DNA of 41,784 bases. Source: Sphingobacteriales bacterium TSM_CSM (GTDB lineage Bacteria > Bacteroidota > Bacteroidia > Chitinophagales > UBA2359). This document shows positions 8,165 through 16,274 of this stretch, piece by piece; the stretch's first letter is position 1, and every line of letters starts with the position of its first letter. The notes beneath the pieces were generated by a model. It was given only the letters and a program-made list of their open reading frames with translations, was not told the origin of the DNA and did not search any database. Location of the stretch: NCBI GenBank assembly GCA_002212725.1, contig MTCR01000059.1:1-41784 (forward strand), written 5' to 3'. The translations under genes were made by a program, and so were the position numbers.

Positions 8165-8740
8165 TTAGTCCTTAAATATTTGATTTACATTTTCGCTTAG
8201 TTCTTCGGCAATTCCCAGCAGAGGTTGTCCAAATTCTTGGCCGCGGTCTAAAAAAGCTTTTGCCAATGACTGGTAATACCACTTCTGTTCTTCTTTACCT
8301 GCATTAAACCTTTTCCAGAAATCTTCTCCAAATTGTGCATAATCCTGTCTTATAGCCTTGGCGTTGTCTAATTTGTCGGCACAAGAAACCAGCAGTTTGT
8401 CAAGGTTGGCATGCTTTTCTAAATAGTGTATGGTGTGTTGTTTTCTTTCCTTCCAACTTGCCTGCCATTGGCTGTCTTTTACCGTTTTTTCCGGTTCCGA
8501 TGCGCCTGCTATAATACCTGCAACACGTTTACCAAATTTTCTTTCAATTACTTCAATGGTTACAGGTGTATCTTCAACCACATCGTGTAAAATACCGGCG
8601 GTTATGATTTCCTCTTCGCAATTGCAATCACAGAGTATTTTCATTACATTCATCAGGTGGTATATGTACGGAACGTTTGTTCCTTTGCGGTAGTGCCCCT
8701 CATGTGCTTCTGCCACAAATTTTATAGCTCTGAAAATCAT
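8165..8740 (-). CDS. HD-domain protein, (p)ppGpp hydrolase-like (MESH1/SpoT-HD type)
   Basis: This stand-alone HD phosphohydrolase of 191 residues resembles the hydrolase half of RelA/SpoT proteins and small alarmone hydrolases. The metal site is visible: His in FVAEAHEGHYRKG, His in PYIYHLMNVMKIL, the HD pair in AGILHDVVEDTPVT, and Asp in SCADKLDNAKAIRQD. There is no synthetase, TGS or ACT domain. If active, it would remove the 3'-pyrophosphate from ppGpp or act on another nucleotide. The upstream TAAATTTG on the minus strand (8804-8811) is a possible -7 element. The HD call is firm; the substrate is inferred. Confidence 0.88.
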   Translation of the reverse strand: MIFRAIKFVAEAHEGHYRKGTNVPYIYHLMNVMKILCDCNCEEEIITAGILHDVVEDTPVTIEVIERKFGKRVAGIIAGASEPEKTVKDSQWQASWKERKQHTIHYLEKHANLDKLLVSCADKLDNAKAIRQDYAQFGEDFWKRFNAGKEEQKWYYQSLAKAFLDRGQEFGQPLLGIAEELSENVNQIFKD

Positions 8741-8803
8741 GTTGCCTTTGTTTTTATTGTTTTATTCGGATTTTAATGATGTCTTGAAAAATTTTTCGGG
8801 CAG

Positions 8804-8811
8804 CAAATTTA
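8804..8811 (-). promoter_or_regulatory. Candidate -7 element (TAAATTTG) for the HD-domain gene
   Basis: TAAATTTG on the minus strand matches TAnnTTTG and lies 64 nt upstream of the ATG at 8740. No clear -33 TTTG was found at the expected spacing, so this is tentative. Confidence 0.3.
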
Positions 8812-8916
8812 CCGGTGGCACTCACGCATACCGCAGCCTGCGTTAGCTTTGCGGGTTTGGTTTTGGCGGCGGTTGGCGTAAGTGCATTGTTCTCACCTTT
8901 TTTATTTTATTGGCTT

Positions 8917-10704
8917 TTAGTCAGTTAATTCCTTTTTTCTCTGATATTTCACTTTGCCTTCTTCAAAAAGTCGTAACTGTTGTTGCTCTATTTGGTAGGT
9001 TTTGTTTTTATATTCTGTCATTCCAGTAGTCCTTGCTGCCGCCGTAACTTCTCCCCATGAAACAAAATAATTTTCATAATATTCGATAGGGTATTGGCTC
9101 AATTCTATTATATCTTCTTTCGTTGGCTTTCTTCCAATTCTTTGTGCTATCTGGCGAACTTCTAATTGCAACTGCTTTTTGCTTACTTCATACGTTTGTT
9201 TTTTAAGTCTTTTTACATGGCTGTTTTTTGCTTTGGGGGTTTCATCGTTCTTTCTGAACGGGTCAATTCCTTCTTCCAATTCTCGATGTCGGTTTTGGGT
9301 AATTTTGTGGTAGTATTCCGATAATTCAATTCCAACATAGTTTCTTTTCAACTGCTGTGCTGTCAAAGTGGTAGTTCCTGCGCCATTAAATGGGTCTAAA
9401 ACATATTCGCCCTCATTTGTGAACATTGAAATAAGGCGGTACATGAACATCGGCGGAAGTTGGCAAGGGTGGTCAACTCTCCGGCTATTATGTTTCAACC
9501 TATGAATATCCCACCAAAGATTGGATGAAATTTCTGTATCCTTGATTTTTTGCTTTCTGCGTTTAGACATGCAGTTCGGGCGGACACAAAAGCCCTCTTT
9601 CATTGTCTCAATCGCAGCCTTTTCCAACAAAGAGTGTTGGTTTCGGACAAGTCCGGGCAAAGATCTTGGTTGACCTTTCGTAAAACAAAGTATGGAATAA
9701 TGGGCTGGCATAATCATTCTTACTGGTAGGCTCAACCCTTCCCAAACTATCCAGTCCTGATAATCCAAAATTGTGTTAAGATGCTTAAAGTGTCTAATGC
9801 ACCATTGAGGAATGTTCAAAACTGCGAGAGTACAGCTTGGTTTCAATACTCTTGCCATTTCAGACAGCCATTGGTCACACCATTCAAAATATTCTTGGAT
9901 GTCAATTCCGTCATTCCAACTTTCATACTTCTTTTTAATATTGTAGGGTGGGTCAGCAAAGCAAAATTCAATGCTGTTATCGGGCAAACTTTTCAATTGC
10001 TCCATGCAGTCACCTTTAAGAAGCAAGGAGTTGGGCAGGGTATTTATTTTTTCATTCTTATATTCTTTATATCCTCTAATCGCACTTTTTGCTGTATATA
10101 TTTTTCTCCAATCGTGGGTGTTAACTGATTTATACTCTGGCAAACCAAACAAATCTTGTAGTCTATCCATTAGGCTGTCAGGAACTTGGTCAAAGTCCAC
10201 TTCAATGTCTCGCCAAATATCTGACATCAAGGTTCCGTACTCATGGTAAAGATGCTTTTTCCCGCCATAATCCTTTGTGGTTCGGTCGCAGGAAGGGCAG
10301 TAAGAATATCCTATTCTTGTCTTGGTATGGTTCAAACTATCCTTATACCTTGTGAAAATCAAAAGAGCGGCATGGGTTTGACTTAATTCTCCATTCTTTT
10401 CAATCCTGTTGGCTAATTTGACAGCAACCCAAAGTTTTAAGTTAGCGTTTTGAGTTGCTTCGATACAGAAATCAGCCGCCAAAATCGGCGATGTCAAAAT
10501 GGCTACTGTTGACTTTGAATTAGTTTGATTGATAAAATTGTTCAGTTCATTGTAAAGAACTTGCTTGTTAGACACTTCTGCCAAATCATTGAAATACGGC
10601 AATACAATAAATTCCACATTCGGCATTGCCATTTGTGGATTGAGCAATCCGTTTTCGGAGAATGTAAACCCTAATCGCGTTGAGTTTTCGCTTAAATGTG
10701 CCAT
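8917..10704 (-). CDS. Type II DNA methyltransferase with C-terminal homing-endonuclease-associated repeat
   Basis: This modification enzyme of a type II R-M pair has 595 residues. The catalytic motif DPPYNI is at 251-256 and precedes the SAM motif DPFNGAGTTT at 437-446, the order of beta-class amino-methylases (adenine N6 or cytosine N4). An N-terminal region (about 30-170) has a CPSC pair at 136-139 within YCPSCDRTTKDYGG and HLYHEYGTLMSDIWRD. It resembles part of a methylase domain but shows no catalytic tetrapeptide. Residues 514-562 (LEVRQIAQRIGRKPTKED to SWGEVTAAARTTGM) match the homing-endonuclease-associated repeat, a small DNA-binding unit. The gene follows the endonuclease gene by 2 nt, so they are cotranscribed. 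Codon use looks more A/T-rich than in neighbouring housekeeping genes, consistent with transfer. Confidence 0.92.
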   Translation of the reverse strand: MAHLSENSTRLGFTFSENGLLNPQMAMPNVEFIVLPYFNDLAEVSNKQVLYNELNNFINQTNSKSTVAILTSPILAADFCIEATQNANLKLWVAVKLANRIEKNGELSQTHAALLIFTRYKDSLNHTKTRIGYSYCPSCDRTTKDYGGKKHLYHEYGTLMSDIWRDIEVDFDQVPDSLMDRLQDLFGLPEYKSVNTHDWRKIYTAKSAIRGYKEYKNEKINTLPNSLLLKGDCMEQLKSLPDNSIEFCFADPPYNIKKKYESWNDGIDIQEYFEWCDQWLSEMARVLKPSCTLAVLNIPQWCIRHFKHLNTILDYQDWIVWEGLSLPVRMIMPAHYSILCFTKGQPRSLPGLVRNQHSLLEKAAIETMKEGFCVRPNCMSKRRKQKIKDTEISSNLWWDIHRLKHNSRRVDHPCQLPPMFMYRLISMFTNEGEYVLDPFNGAGTTTLTAQQLKRNYVGIELSEYYHKITQNRHRELEEGIDPFRKNDETPKAKNSHVKRLKKQTYEVSKKQLQLEVRQIAQRIGRKPTKEDIIELSQYPIEYYENYFVSWGEVTAAARTTGMTEYKNKTYQIEQQQLRLFEEGKVKYQRKKELTD

Positions 10705-10706
10705 TC

Positions 10707-11729
10707 CTATTTTGTTTTAGTTTTCTCGAATTTGAAGAGAAAGTCAACGAGCAAATCCAACTCGCTGTCCTTGTAAGTTACCGTGCAATCGCTGTACTGA
10801 CAGAGTGTTCTCAAAGCCGACTGGCGTTGAAAGTTCCCCGCTCCGTCAATGATGTAGGCAATTTTGTGCCCTGCATTGTGCAGTTGATTTTGCCTCGCCT
10901 GCGCCTGCCCTGCTTTTCGTTCAATCACGCTGTTTGTCGTAACCTGAAAACTTGCCTCGATTGCACAACACTTTCCGCTTGGTGAGGCAGCAATTATGTC
11001 GAAGGAAGTTGAAGTTCTATCGTTCTGTGAAATTCCAGGGACACTTTTTTTGGAAAAATCCCAATCAGGCAACTTGGCTTTCAGGTACTCTACCACATAC
11101 TGTTGAGCCAAATTGCCCAAAGAATTCGATGTGGCTCCGCCTGTAATCCTGCTTACCCAAATATATCGTTGTCGAACGAAGGCATCCAATTCCTTCTTTT
11201 GTCCGATTAGGCTGCCAATCATACACTTTTCCTCAATTTCGGATGGCAGTCCAATCGCTGTTGCGGTACTCCCAAACAAAATCAGCATGACTATATCTTC
11301 CATTTGAGCGGATAATTCGGCAGGGTTTGCCAATCCTTCTCCGTCAACTTTCAACTGTGTGTTGTTCCAATTTTTCGTATCGTTCAACGACTTCAAAATG
11401 TACTCATGCGGTTTGCCCTGCCACGAAAAAGACATTTTTTGTTTTGAAAACACTTGAGGCAGTTCCTTTTTGAACCGCATCAATTTTTCGCCTCCGATAT
11501 CGGAAAGCACCAAAAGGTGCTTCAAAAACAGGTTTGCAGGCATCGAACCGGAAGTTTTCAAAGCATCTTTCCATGCAAGCGGCGAAGCATCAGCAATGTT
11601 CAACAGGCTGATAAACTTGTCTTGTGTCTCAATCAATTTCGGAATGATGCTCGAAGCCCTTTCCCTTTCCGCAATCTGCTTGGGCCAAAACTTCAAGGCA
11701 TTCTTTTCCAAGTCTTCTAAATTTCGCAT
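10707..11729 (-). CDS. Putative type II restriction endonuclease (PD-(D/E)XK-like)
   Basis: This 340-residue protein lies immediately upstream of the methyltransferase with a 2-nt gap. Together with its size, that marks it as the cognate endonuclease. The second half has a plausible PD-(D/E)XK core: TSTSFDIIAASPSGK with Asp244, then CCAIEASFQVT with Glu258, followed by ERKAGQAQARQNQLHN and a hydrophobic strand HKIAYIIDGAG. The usual Lys of the ExK motif is replaced by Ser260 (EAS), as happens in some type II enzymes. I do not recognise a named family or a target sequence. The N-terminal 200 residues are helical and charged. Function rests on context plus this motif. Confidence 0.72.
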   Translation of the reverse strand: MRNLEDLEKNALKFWPKQIAERERASSIIPKLIETQDKFISLLNIADASPLAWKDALKTSGSMPANLFLKHLLVLSDIGGEKLMRFKKELPQVFSKQKMSFSWQGKPHEYILKSLNDTKNWNNTQLKVDGEGLANPAELSAQMEDIVMLILFGSTATAIGLPSEIEEKCMIGSLIGQKKELDAFVRQRYIWVSRITGGATSNSLGNLAQQYVVEYLKAKLPDWDFSKKSVPGISQNDRTSTSFDIIAASPSGKCCAIEASFQVTTNSVIERKAGQAQARQNQLHNAGHKIAYIIDGAGNFQRQSALRTLCQYSDCTVTYKDSELDLLVDFLFKFEKTKTK

Positions 11730-11771
11730 ACGTTCTGTTTCGGGCTAAAATGCAAAATTCGCACCGAGTGT

Positions 11772-11779
11772 CAAAGGTA
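11772..11779 (-). promoter_or_regulatory. Candidate -7 element (TACCTTTG) for the type II R-M operon
   Basis: TACCTTTG on the minus strand lies 43 nt upstream of the endonuclease start and matches TAnnTTTG exactly. No clear -33 TTTG is present. It would drive endonuclease then methyltransferase as one transcript. No controller gene is visible. Confidence 0.4.
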
Positions 11780-11965
11780 CGAATTCTTCGTTTATCATTT
11801 TTTTGTTTTATCTTTTTTGTCTCGCTTTATTTTTAATTGGTGAGAACTATATTTCCCCCGAAAACCGTTTAGAGGCTGAATGAAAAGTATCTGCCGCCAG
11901 GTTTTGGGCAAATGTTTTCCTTTTATTAAATTGGTTTTGCGTGCTTACCCGATATAAGTATTGCT

Positions 11966-12008
11966 TTAACCGCAAAGTTCGCAAAATTTTTCGCAAAGCC
12001 CGCAAAAA
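11966..12008 (+). repeat. Dispersed GCAAAG-rich intergenic repeat, copy 3 (partial)
   Basis: TTTAACCGCAAAGTTCGCAA is followed by TTTTTCGCAAAGCCCGCAAA. This matches the 3' half of copy 1 (7120-7160), a run of three to four CGCAAAG units, but lacks the AATTCCTTTCAT part. Confidence 0.55.
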
Positions 12009-12299
12009 AACCAGCGCTCACGGGCAAGTGATAAGTACTGATTTCACCTTTGGCACAACCTCTTGCAATGCCCCGCGGATTTCAGAAATATTGCGCCCAA
12101 ACGTTTGTTTTTGGGTACGGCTTTTGCATAGACCAGTGCCGGTGGCAAACCGGTGCAGGCGCTGTTGTTGTTTGGTAATAAAAACCTTTCTGCTTTTACA
12201 GCCGTTTCATAGGCAGGTGCGTAAATTCGGGCAGTGCATACATTGTTTTGTGTGTTGTATGTACCGCCCGAATTTTCAGACATTTACCCACCCAAATGT

Positions 12300-14354
12300 T
12301 TAGGCATCGGGATATCTTGCAATCAGTCCTTTGGTTGCTTTAGGCATAGCAACGTTCATTTGTGCGGCAATCTGTTCGGCGGTAAGCGCCGAATTCCAAA
12401 TACGTACTTCTGCCATTTCGCCTTTAAAAATATTCCCATCCCCGCCTGAATTACTCCACCTAGCTAATTGGACGAAATTACCTCCTCCGTAAGCCGGTAC
12501 ATCTTTTGCCGAACTAACCAATTTGCCATTTTTGTATAGTTTCATTTCTTGGGTATCGGCGTCGTAGGTAACGGCATAGTGCTCCCAACCCTCCGATACG
12601 GCATCTTCGCATTTTACGGCATCCCACACATCGTTATGCCCCGAACATACTTTGCGATTGTTTATCCAAAAAGCATGGAATCCGGACACTCCTCCCGAAA
12701 TAATATTGTTCCCACCTGTATTGTCAGCGGCAATTTTTATCCAGGCTTCTTTGGTATAGGAGCGCGAAAGTTTGTTGTTAACAATCATAGGAGGCGTAGA
12801 GGCATCAAACACCATGGTTTTACCAACCGGAACCAATGTTGGAGCCGGAGTAGTTATGCTGGCAGGAACGGTGGTAACAGAAGGCATACTGGTTAATTGT
12901 CCGTCGCGGATTTCCAATCGCCCTTCGAGGATAATGGTTTTACCCACAGGAGCTTCTATGGTAAAGGTAATGGTGTTTACCGAAACGGTTTTAACCGTAT
13001 TTCCTTCTGCTGCGGGTGTAGATGTGGCTGCGGGAGTTAAGCTGGCAGGTTTCCATTCATCGGTGTAAAATTCGTTGATGTTTACTTTTACCGGTGAACC
13101 TAACGGTGTACCGTCTGTTCGGTAAATGGTGTAGGTACTTTTTGCCTGAAACAAAACGCCAAAACAACCGCCTGTTACCGTTTGAGGATACATAAAAGTT
13201 CGCTCCTCATAATTTGAAGTAGCGCCGCCCCACGAATGGCTGTAAGAAGCCTCAATGGAGGCAGTTACACTTACTTCGCCCTCTGCCACCAATGGTACGC
13301 CGGCTTTTCCGCCTGCGGTTACAGACACACCGAGGGTAACGCCTATTTCGTTGTTGTAATTGCTTTCTTCGTTTTTGCCTATCATGACAGAAAATTGTTT
13401 GGTTTCTGTATTAACCGGCTCGTAACTGTCTATTACTTCATACCGCGTAATTCTTCTGATTTTATAGTATGGGCTTACCCTGAACTGCTCTAACGGATTT
13501 TTGTAATCGGGGTCTTGTACCGCAAAAAATGGAACAAAATACTCTTGTACTATTTCCGATGCCTTCATTTCTTCCTCGGTAGGCGCCATATTACCCTTTA
13601 ACTTAACTTTTTTGGTACTCATTTCCACCTTCTCCATAATATCATTTTGCGGAAAATTCAGCACCAAAGCATACGCATTATCAGCCGGTAGAATATGGTG
13701 AAATTTGCCTGCCTTAAAAGTACCCGTTGATAAGTAAACCTGATTTTTTGCCGATGCACTACCGGAGGCTTTCAGCAGCCAAATAGACACGTCTTTTTTG
13801 GCTCCCGAACCACTGTCGTCCCAAAATGGCTTGGGTTCCGAAGCGCCTTTGGCTGCAAAATCGATATAATCTGCATTGGCTACAAGTTGTACTGTTTCGC
13901 CTAAAGCGTTTACAGCAGATTTTTTGATACAACGAACAGAACCTATGTCCGGATTATTCCCATCTTGGCTTACTATGTCTCCCATTGCCACATAGCCATC
14001 GGGGCATTTCATGCGCCAGATATTGCAATCGTTATTGCCGCCGCTGCCTGCATCGTCCCAAATCTTGTCGAAGCCAATGGGCGCTTGCAACAAATATTCG
14101 TAGCCCGGTTTGGGCTTAAGGGTAATAGCTACGGGGGCATTTTGCCCTCTGTTTGGGTCAAAATCGTGAAAAAGCGTAGCATAATGCCCCAAACTGTAAA
14201 AACCGGGCGATGGATCGACCCTCCAGACAGCTATGTTTTTATCCGCTCCGGAGCCGCTGTCGTCCCAGACTTTGCCATTTTGGGTCACCTCTTTCATTTC
14301 AATGTAAAAAAACTCGGAAGACAAACTGTTGTTGTCAAATAGGTTGTTAGCCAT
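12300..14354 (-). CDS. Vps62-like / aerolysin-like pore-forming / LamG multidomain protein
   Basis: The 684 residues form three regions. Residues 1-225 resemble Vps62 (DUF946) with three internal repeats, WDD(S/A)GSG at 30-36, 99-105 and 178-184, each followed by a conserved IW or VW; this suggests a three-fold beta-prism. Residues about 290-440 resemble aerolysin/ETX-MTX2 pore formers: a Ser/Thr/Val alternating stretch at 338-380 with the signature GVPLVAEGEVSVTASIEASY then SHSWGGATS. Two Pro/Thr-rich linkers (435-455, 490-512) and a duplicated PVGKT motif (470, 510) lead to a LamG/concanavalin-like lectin domain at 515-684 (EAWIKIAADN, GWEHYAVTYDA, MKLYKNGKLVSSA, AEVRIWNSALT). There is no N-terminal signal peptide and no T9SS tail, so export or release is unexplained. 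The gene stands alone between long spacers. The LamG and Vps62 calls are good; the pore-forming role is inferred from sequence pattern. Confidence 0.75.
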   Translation of the reverse strand: MANNLFDNNSLSSEFFYIEMKEVTQNGKVWDDSGSGADKNIAVWRVDPSPGFYSLGHYATLFHDFDPNRGQNAPVAITLKPKPGYEYLLQAPIGFDKIWDDAGSGGNNDCNIWRMKCPDGYVAMGDIVSQDGNNPDIGSVRCIKKSAVNALGETVQLVANADYIDFAAKGASEPKPFWDDSGSGAKKDVSIWLLKASGSASAKNQVYLSTGTFKAGKFHHILPADNAYALVLNFPQNDIMEKVEMSTKKVKLKGNMAPTEEEMKASEIVQEYFVPFFAVQDPDYKNPLEQFRVSPYYKIRRITRYEVIDSYEPVNTETKQFSVMIGKNEESNYNNEIGVTLGVSVTAGGKAGVPLVAEGEVSVTASIEASYSHSWGGATSNYEERTFMYPQTVTGGCFGVLFQAKSTYTIYRTDGTPLGSPVKVNINEFYTDEWKPASLTPAATSTPAAEGNTVKTVSVNTITFTIEAPVGKTIILEGRLEIRDGQLTSMPSVTTVPASITTPAPTLVPVGKTMVFDASTPPMIVNNKLSRSYTKEAWIKIAADNTGGNNIISGGVSGFHAFWINNRKVCSGHNDVWDAVKCEDAVSEGWEHYAVTYDADTQEMKLYKNGKLVSSAKDVPAYGGGNFVQLARWSNSGGDGNIFKGEMAEVRIWNSALTAEQIAAQMNVAMPKATKGLIARYPDA

Positions 14355-14754
14355 TGTGTTTTAAGTTTACTGATAATGGAATTGAGTTGGTCTTATTTTA
14401 AATAGGGTATTAGCTTATGTGTGCACTTGCCTGTTACACCTCATTTTTCTAATTTACTTTTAGTCGCTTGTTTCGGCTGTAATGTATGGCCTTTTACTGA
14501 TAAAGCCGCACTAACTTTCTCTTTGCCTGATTTTTTTCATTTTCCGGTTGCATTAACATGGGGCGGGTTTCCGGCACTATGGTATAGGGTACAGGTACTG
14601 CTCAATCAGCCGTAAACTAAGGTATTGTGTCAGGCAAATTACTGTTATAACGGCACCTCAACTCCAATTGTAAAACCAATGTGTATGCTGTCTGCAAAAC
14701 GGCGCTGTCCTGTTTTATCAGCAAAACAAATCACTTTCAGTTTTTACTTACTGT
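14355..14754. other. Spacer upstream of the Vps62/LamG gene
   Basis: This 400-nt gap separates two minus-strand genes. It must hold the promoter of the Vps62/LamG gene, but I see no clear TAnnTTTG on the minus strand. An imperfect hairpin (CACTTTC at 14732-14738 with GAAAGTG at 14758-14764) overlaps the end of the upstream membrane-protein gene. Short plus-strand frames here have no family features. Confidence 0.4.
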
Positions 14755-15465
14755 TCAGAAAGTGGTTACAATCCACCTGGCAAAATTTTGCCATACAGTT
14801 GTTGCCGGAAAAAATATAATTAAAACATTTGGTATAAGCCAAATTACAAAGGCAATTGTATAAGGATTAATGCCAAAAGACTTCCCCCTCAATCGGTCAT
14901 AAATTATCATGGCAATAAATGTAAAAAACGTAATCAACATAACCAATTGAATTGCCATGAAAACATCCATATTTAACCAGGTCATAAAAATTCGCCCTAA
15001 ACCCGGCCCTCCTGTCACAATGCCTGTGGTAAGCATGTAACGCATGTGCTTTGGCGTTTCCTGTTTGTTTAAAATTGCCAGCAAATACAATATAACAAAA
15101 GGAATTGCATCTGTTGCAGGCGAAAATACAAACGAAAGAACAAACTCTTCTGATTGCCCTTCACTCACAAAGCGGAGATATTGATTGTGATAAGCCAATA
15201 ACATGGATACAAAGGCTACCGGAACAAGCAGCCAGGAGATTTTACCTATAAATTTATGAGCAACTATTTTATTGTTCGCTATCAGAATTGGCTGAACAAT
15301 CAGGAGGCCGAGCCATGATGACAGCATGACAGCATGAAAATGATGTATGTTTTTAAACCCCGGAAAGTCTGGCGCCAGCGAAAAATATTTCTTGTAGAAC
15401 CCGATGAAAGTGATTAGCGCTATTACGCCAAAGAAGTAAACAAGGTTTTTGTATCCTTTTTCCAT
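14755..15465 (-). CDS. Multi-pass membrane protein, DUF2306-like
   Basis: The 236 residues carry about seven hydrophobic segments (for example NLVYFFGVIALITFIGF near 7-23, VMLSSWLGLLIVQPILIA near 46-63, LLVPVAFVSMLLAY near 79-92, and further ones through the C-terminus FVIWLIPNVLIIFF). The H-x-x-x-L-x-x-W-L-G-x-x-x-x-Q pattern (FHAVMLSSWLGLLIVQ) followed by HKFIGKISW resembles the conserved histidine/glycine pattern of DUF2306 membrane proteins, whose function is unknown. It is a single gene on the minus strand with no obvious partner. Membrane topology is certain; the family call is tentative. Confidence 0.7.
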   Translation of the reverse strand: MEKGYKNLVYFFGVIALITFIGFYKKYFSLAPDFPGFKNIHHFHAVMLSSWLGLLIVQPILIANNKIVAHKFIGKISWLLVPVAFVSMLLAYHNQYLRFVSEGQSEEFVLSFVFSPATDAIPFVILYLLAILNKQETPKHMRYMLTTGIVTGGPGLGRIFMTWLNMDVFMAIQLVMLITFFTFIAMIIYDRLRGKSFGINPYTIAFVIWLIPNVLIIFFPATTVWQNFARWIVTTF

Positions 15466-15857
15466 TTTTTAAGCTGATTGATGTAGGTTATATGCAGTTT
15501 GCTGAAAATCAGCCGGTTGCCAGTGTGCCGCTTACTCTACCCATCTCCGCATATTTGCCGCACTTTCTGCCTGAACCCAACATACGAAGTACAATAGCCC
15601 GCCCTGTAAAGCTATGGTAAATTATTGGCTTACCAACTGTTGTATGGCTTATTTCGGGCTTTTCCGGAAAATTTTTTGTAACTATTCAGGTGCTATCAGT
15701 AATTCATGGCATTTTCTCTTGTTTCTTGCTCATTTGAAGCATTGGTCAAAGAGCAAAAAAACTTTGCGCAAAACTTTGCGTTCTTTGCGGCAATATGAAA
15801 GGAAATTAGTAAAAAACATCACCAATGAAAAAGGTACAACCTGAATAATTACCCTTA
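15466..15857. other. Spacer with a dispersed repeat
   Basis: About 390 nt lie between the membrane-protein gene and the VOC gene. The region contains copy 2 of the GCAAAG-rich repeat (15761-15840, inverted relative to copy 1). The one longer plus-strand frame (15614-15844) runs into the repeat and has no family resemblance. Nothing else was recognised. Confidence 0.45.
15761..15840 (-). repeat. Dispersed GCAAAG-rich intergenic repeat, copy 2 (inverted)
   Basis: Read on the minus strand it gives GTTGTACCTTTTC, then ACTAATTTCCTTTCAT, then GCCGCAAAGAACGCAAAG and TTTTGCGCAAAGT. It aligns with copy 1 at 7079-7160 end to end with scattered mismatches and small indels. Both copies lie in spacers, not in genes. 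Confidence 0.7.
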
Positions 15858-16238
15858 TCAATTTATTGATTGATGCAATGCAATTCTGTTTCCTTCACTG
15901 TCTTCAAATTCGGCTACAAAACCCAAATCCCCAACAGCTGTTTTGGGGTACAAAACTTGTCCTCCATTTGTAATGACCAAATGTAGCGTTTCCGCAATAT
16001 TTTCTGTCTTGAAATATATTACAACCCCTTCTTTTGCAGGTTTGTATATATCTCCTTTTGCCAATGCCCCCGAAATTCCCGAATTTTCCTCAGCAAACGG
16101 AAATAAAGCCATTTCGTTATGGTCAATTATTTCTTTGTAAAAGTCAAAGTTAAAAACTGCTTTGTAAAAATTAACTGCCCTGCCAATGTTGCTTACCGGA
16201 ATTTCAAAGTAAACAACCGGATTGTATTTTTTTGTCAT
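15858..16238 (-). CDS. VOC superfamily (glyoxalase/bleomycin-resistance-like) protein
   Basis: This is a single-module VOC protein of 126 residues. It shows the usual opening (VVYFEIPVSNIGRAVNFYKAVFNF, split here as VVYFEIPVSNIGRAVNFYK), a middle ISGALAKGD strand, GVVIYFKTENIAETLHLV, and the closing FVAEFEDSEGNRIALHQS. These proteins form betaalphabetabetabeta metal-binding modules acting in isomerisation, dioxygenation or antibiotic binding; the substrate cannot be inferred. It lies 36 nt downstream of engB on the same strand and may be cotranscribed with it. Confidence 0.92.
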   Translation of the reverse strand: MTKKYNPVVYFEIPVSNIGRAVNFYKAVFNFDFYKEIIDHNEMALFPFAEENSGISGALAKGDIYKPAKEGVVIYFKTENIAETLHLVITNGGQVLYPKTAVGDLGFVAEFEDSEGNRIALHQSIN

Positions 16239-16274
16239 ATTTTTTTATAATCAGTTACTTCCGGTTTACCGCTT

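Larger units (their letters stand above)
11730..12299. other. Long spacer with a dispersed repeat
   Basis: This 570-nt gap lies between the type II R-M operon and the Vps62/LamG gene. It holds the candidate -7 element at 11772-11779 and copy 3 of the GCAAAG repeat (11966-12008). Two overlapping short frames (11941-12303 plus; 12044-12283 minus) have no family resemblance. I judge most of it noncoding. Confidence 0.45.

Noticed and set aside
12044..12283. 79-codon minus-strand frame just downstream of the Vps62/LamG gene (begins MSENSGGTYNTQ)
   Set aside because: It follows the gene by 16 nt and looks slightly protein-like, but has no domain, odd Cys/Arg composition at its end, and overlaps another random frame. 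The evidence is insufficient.
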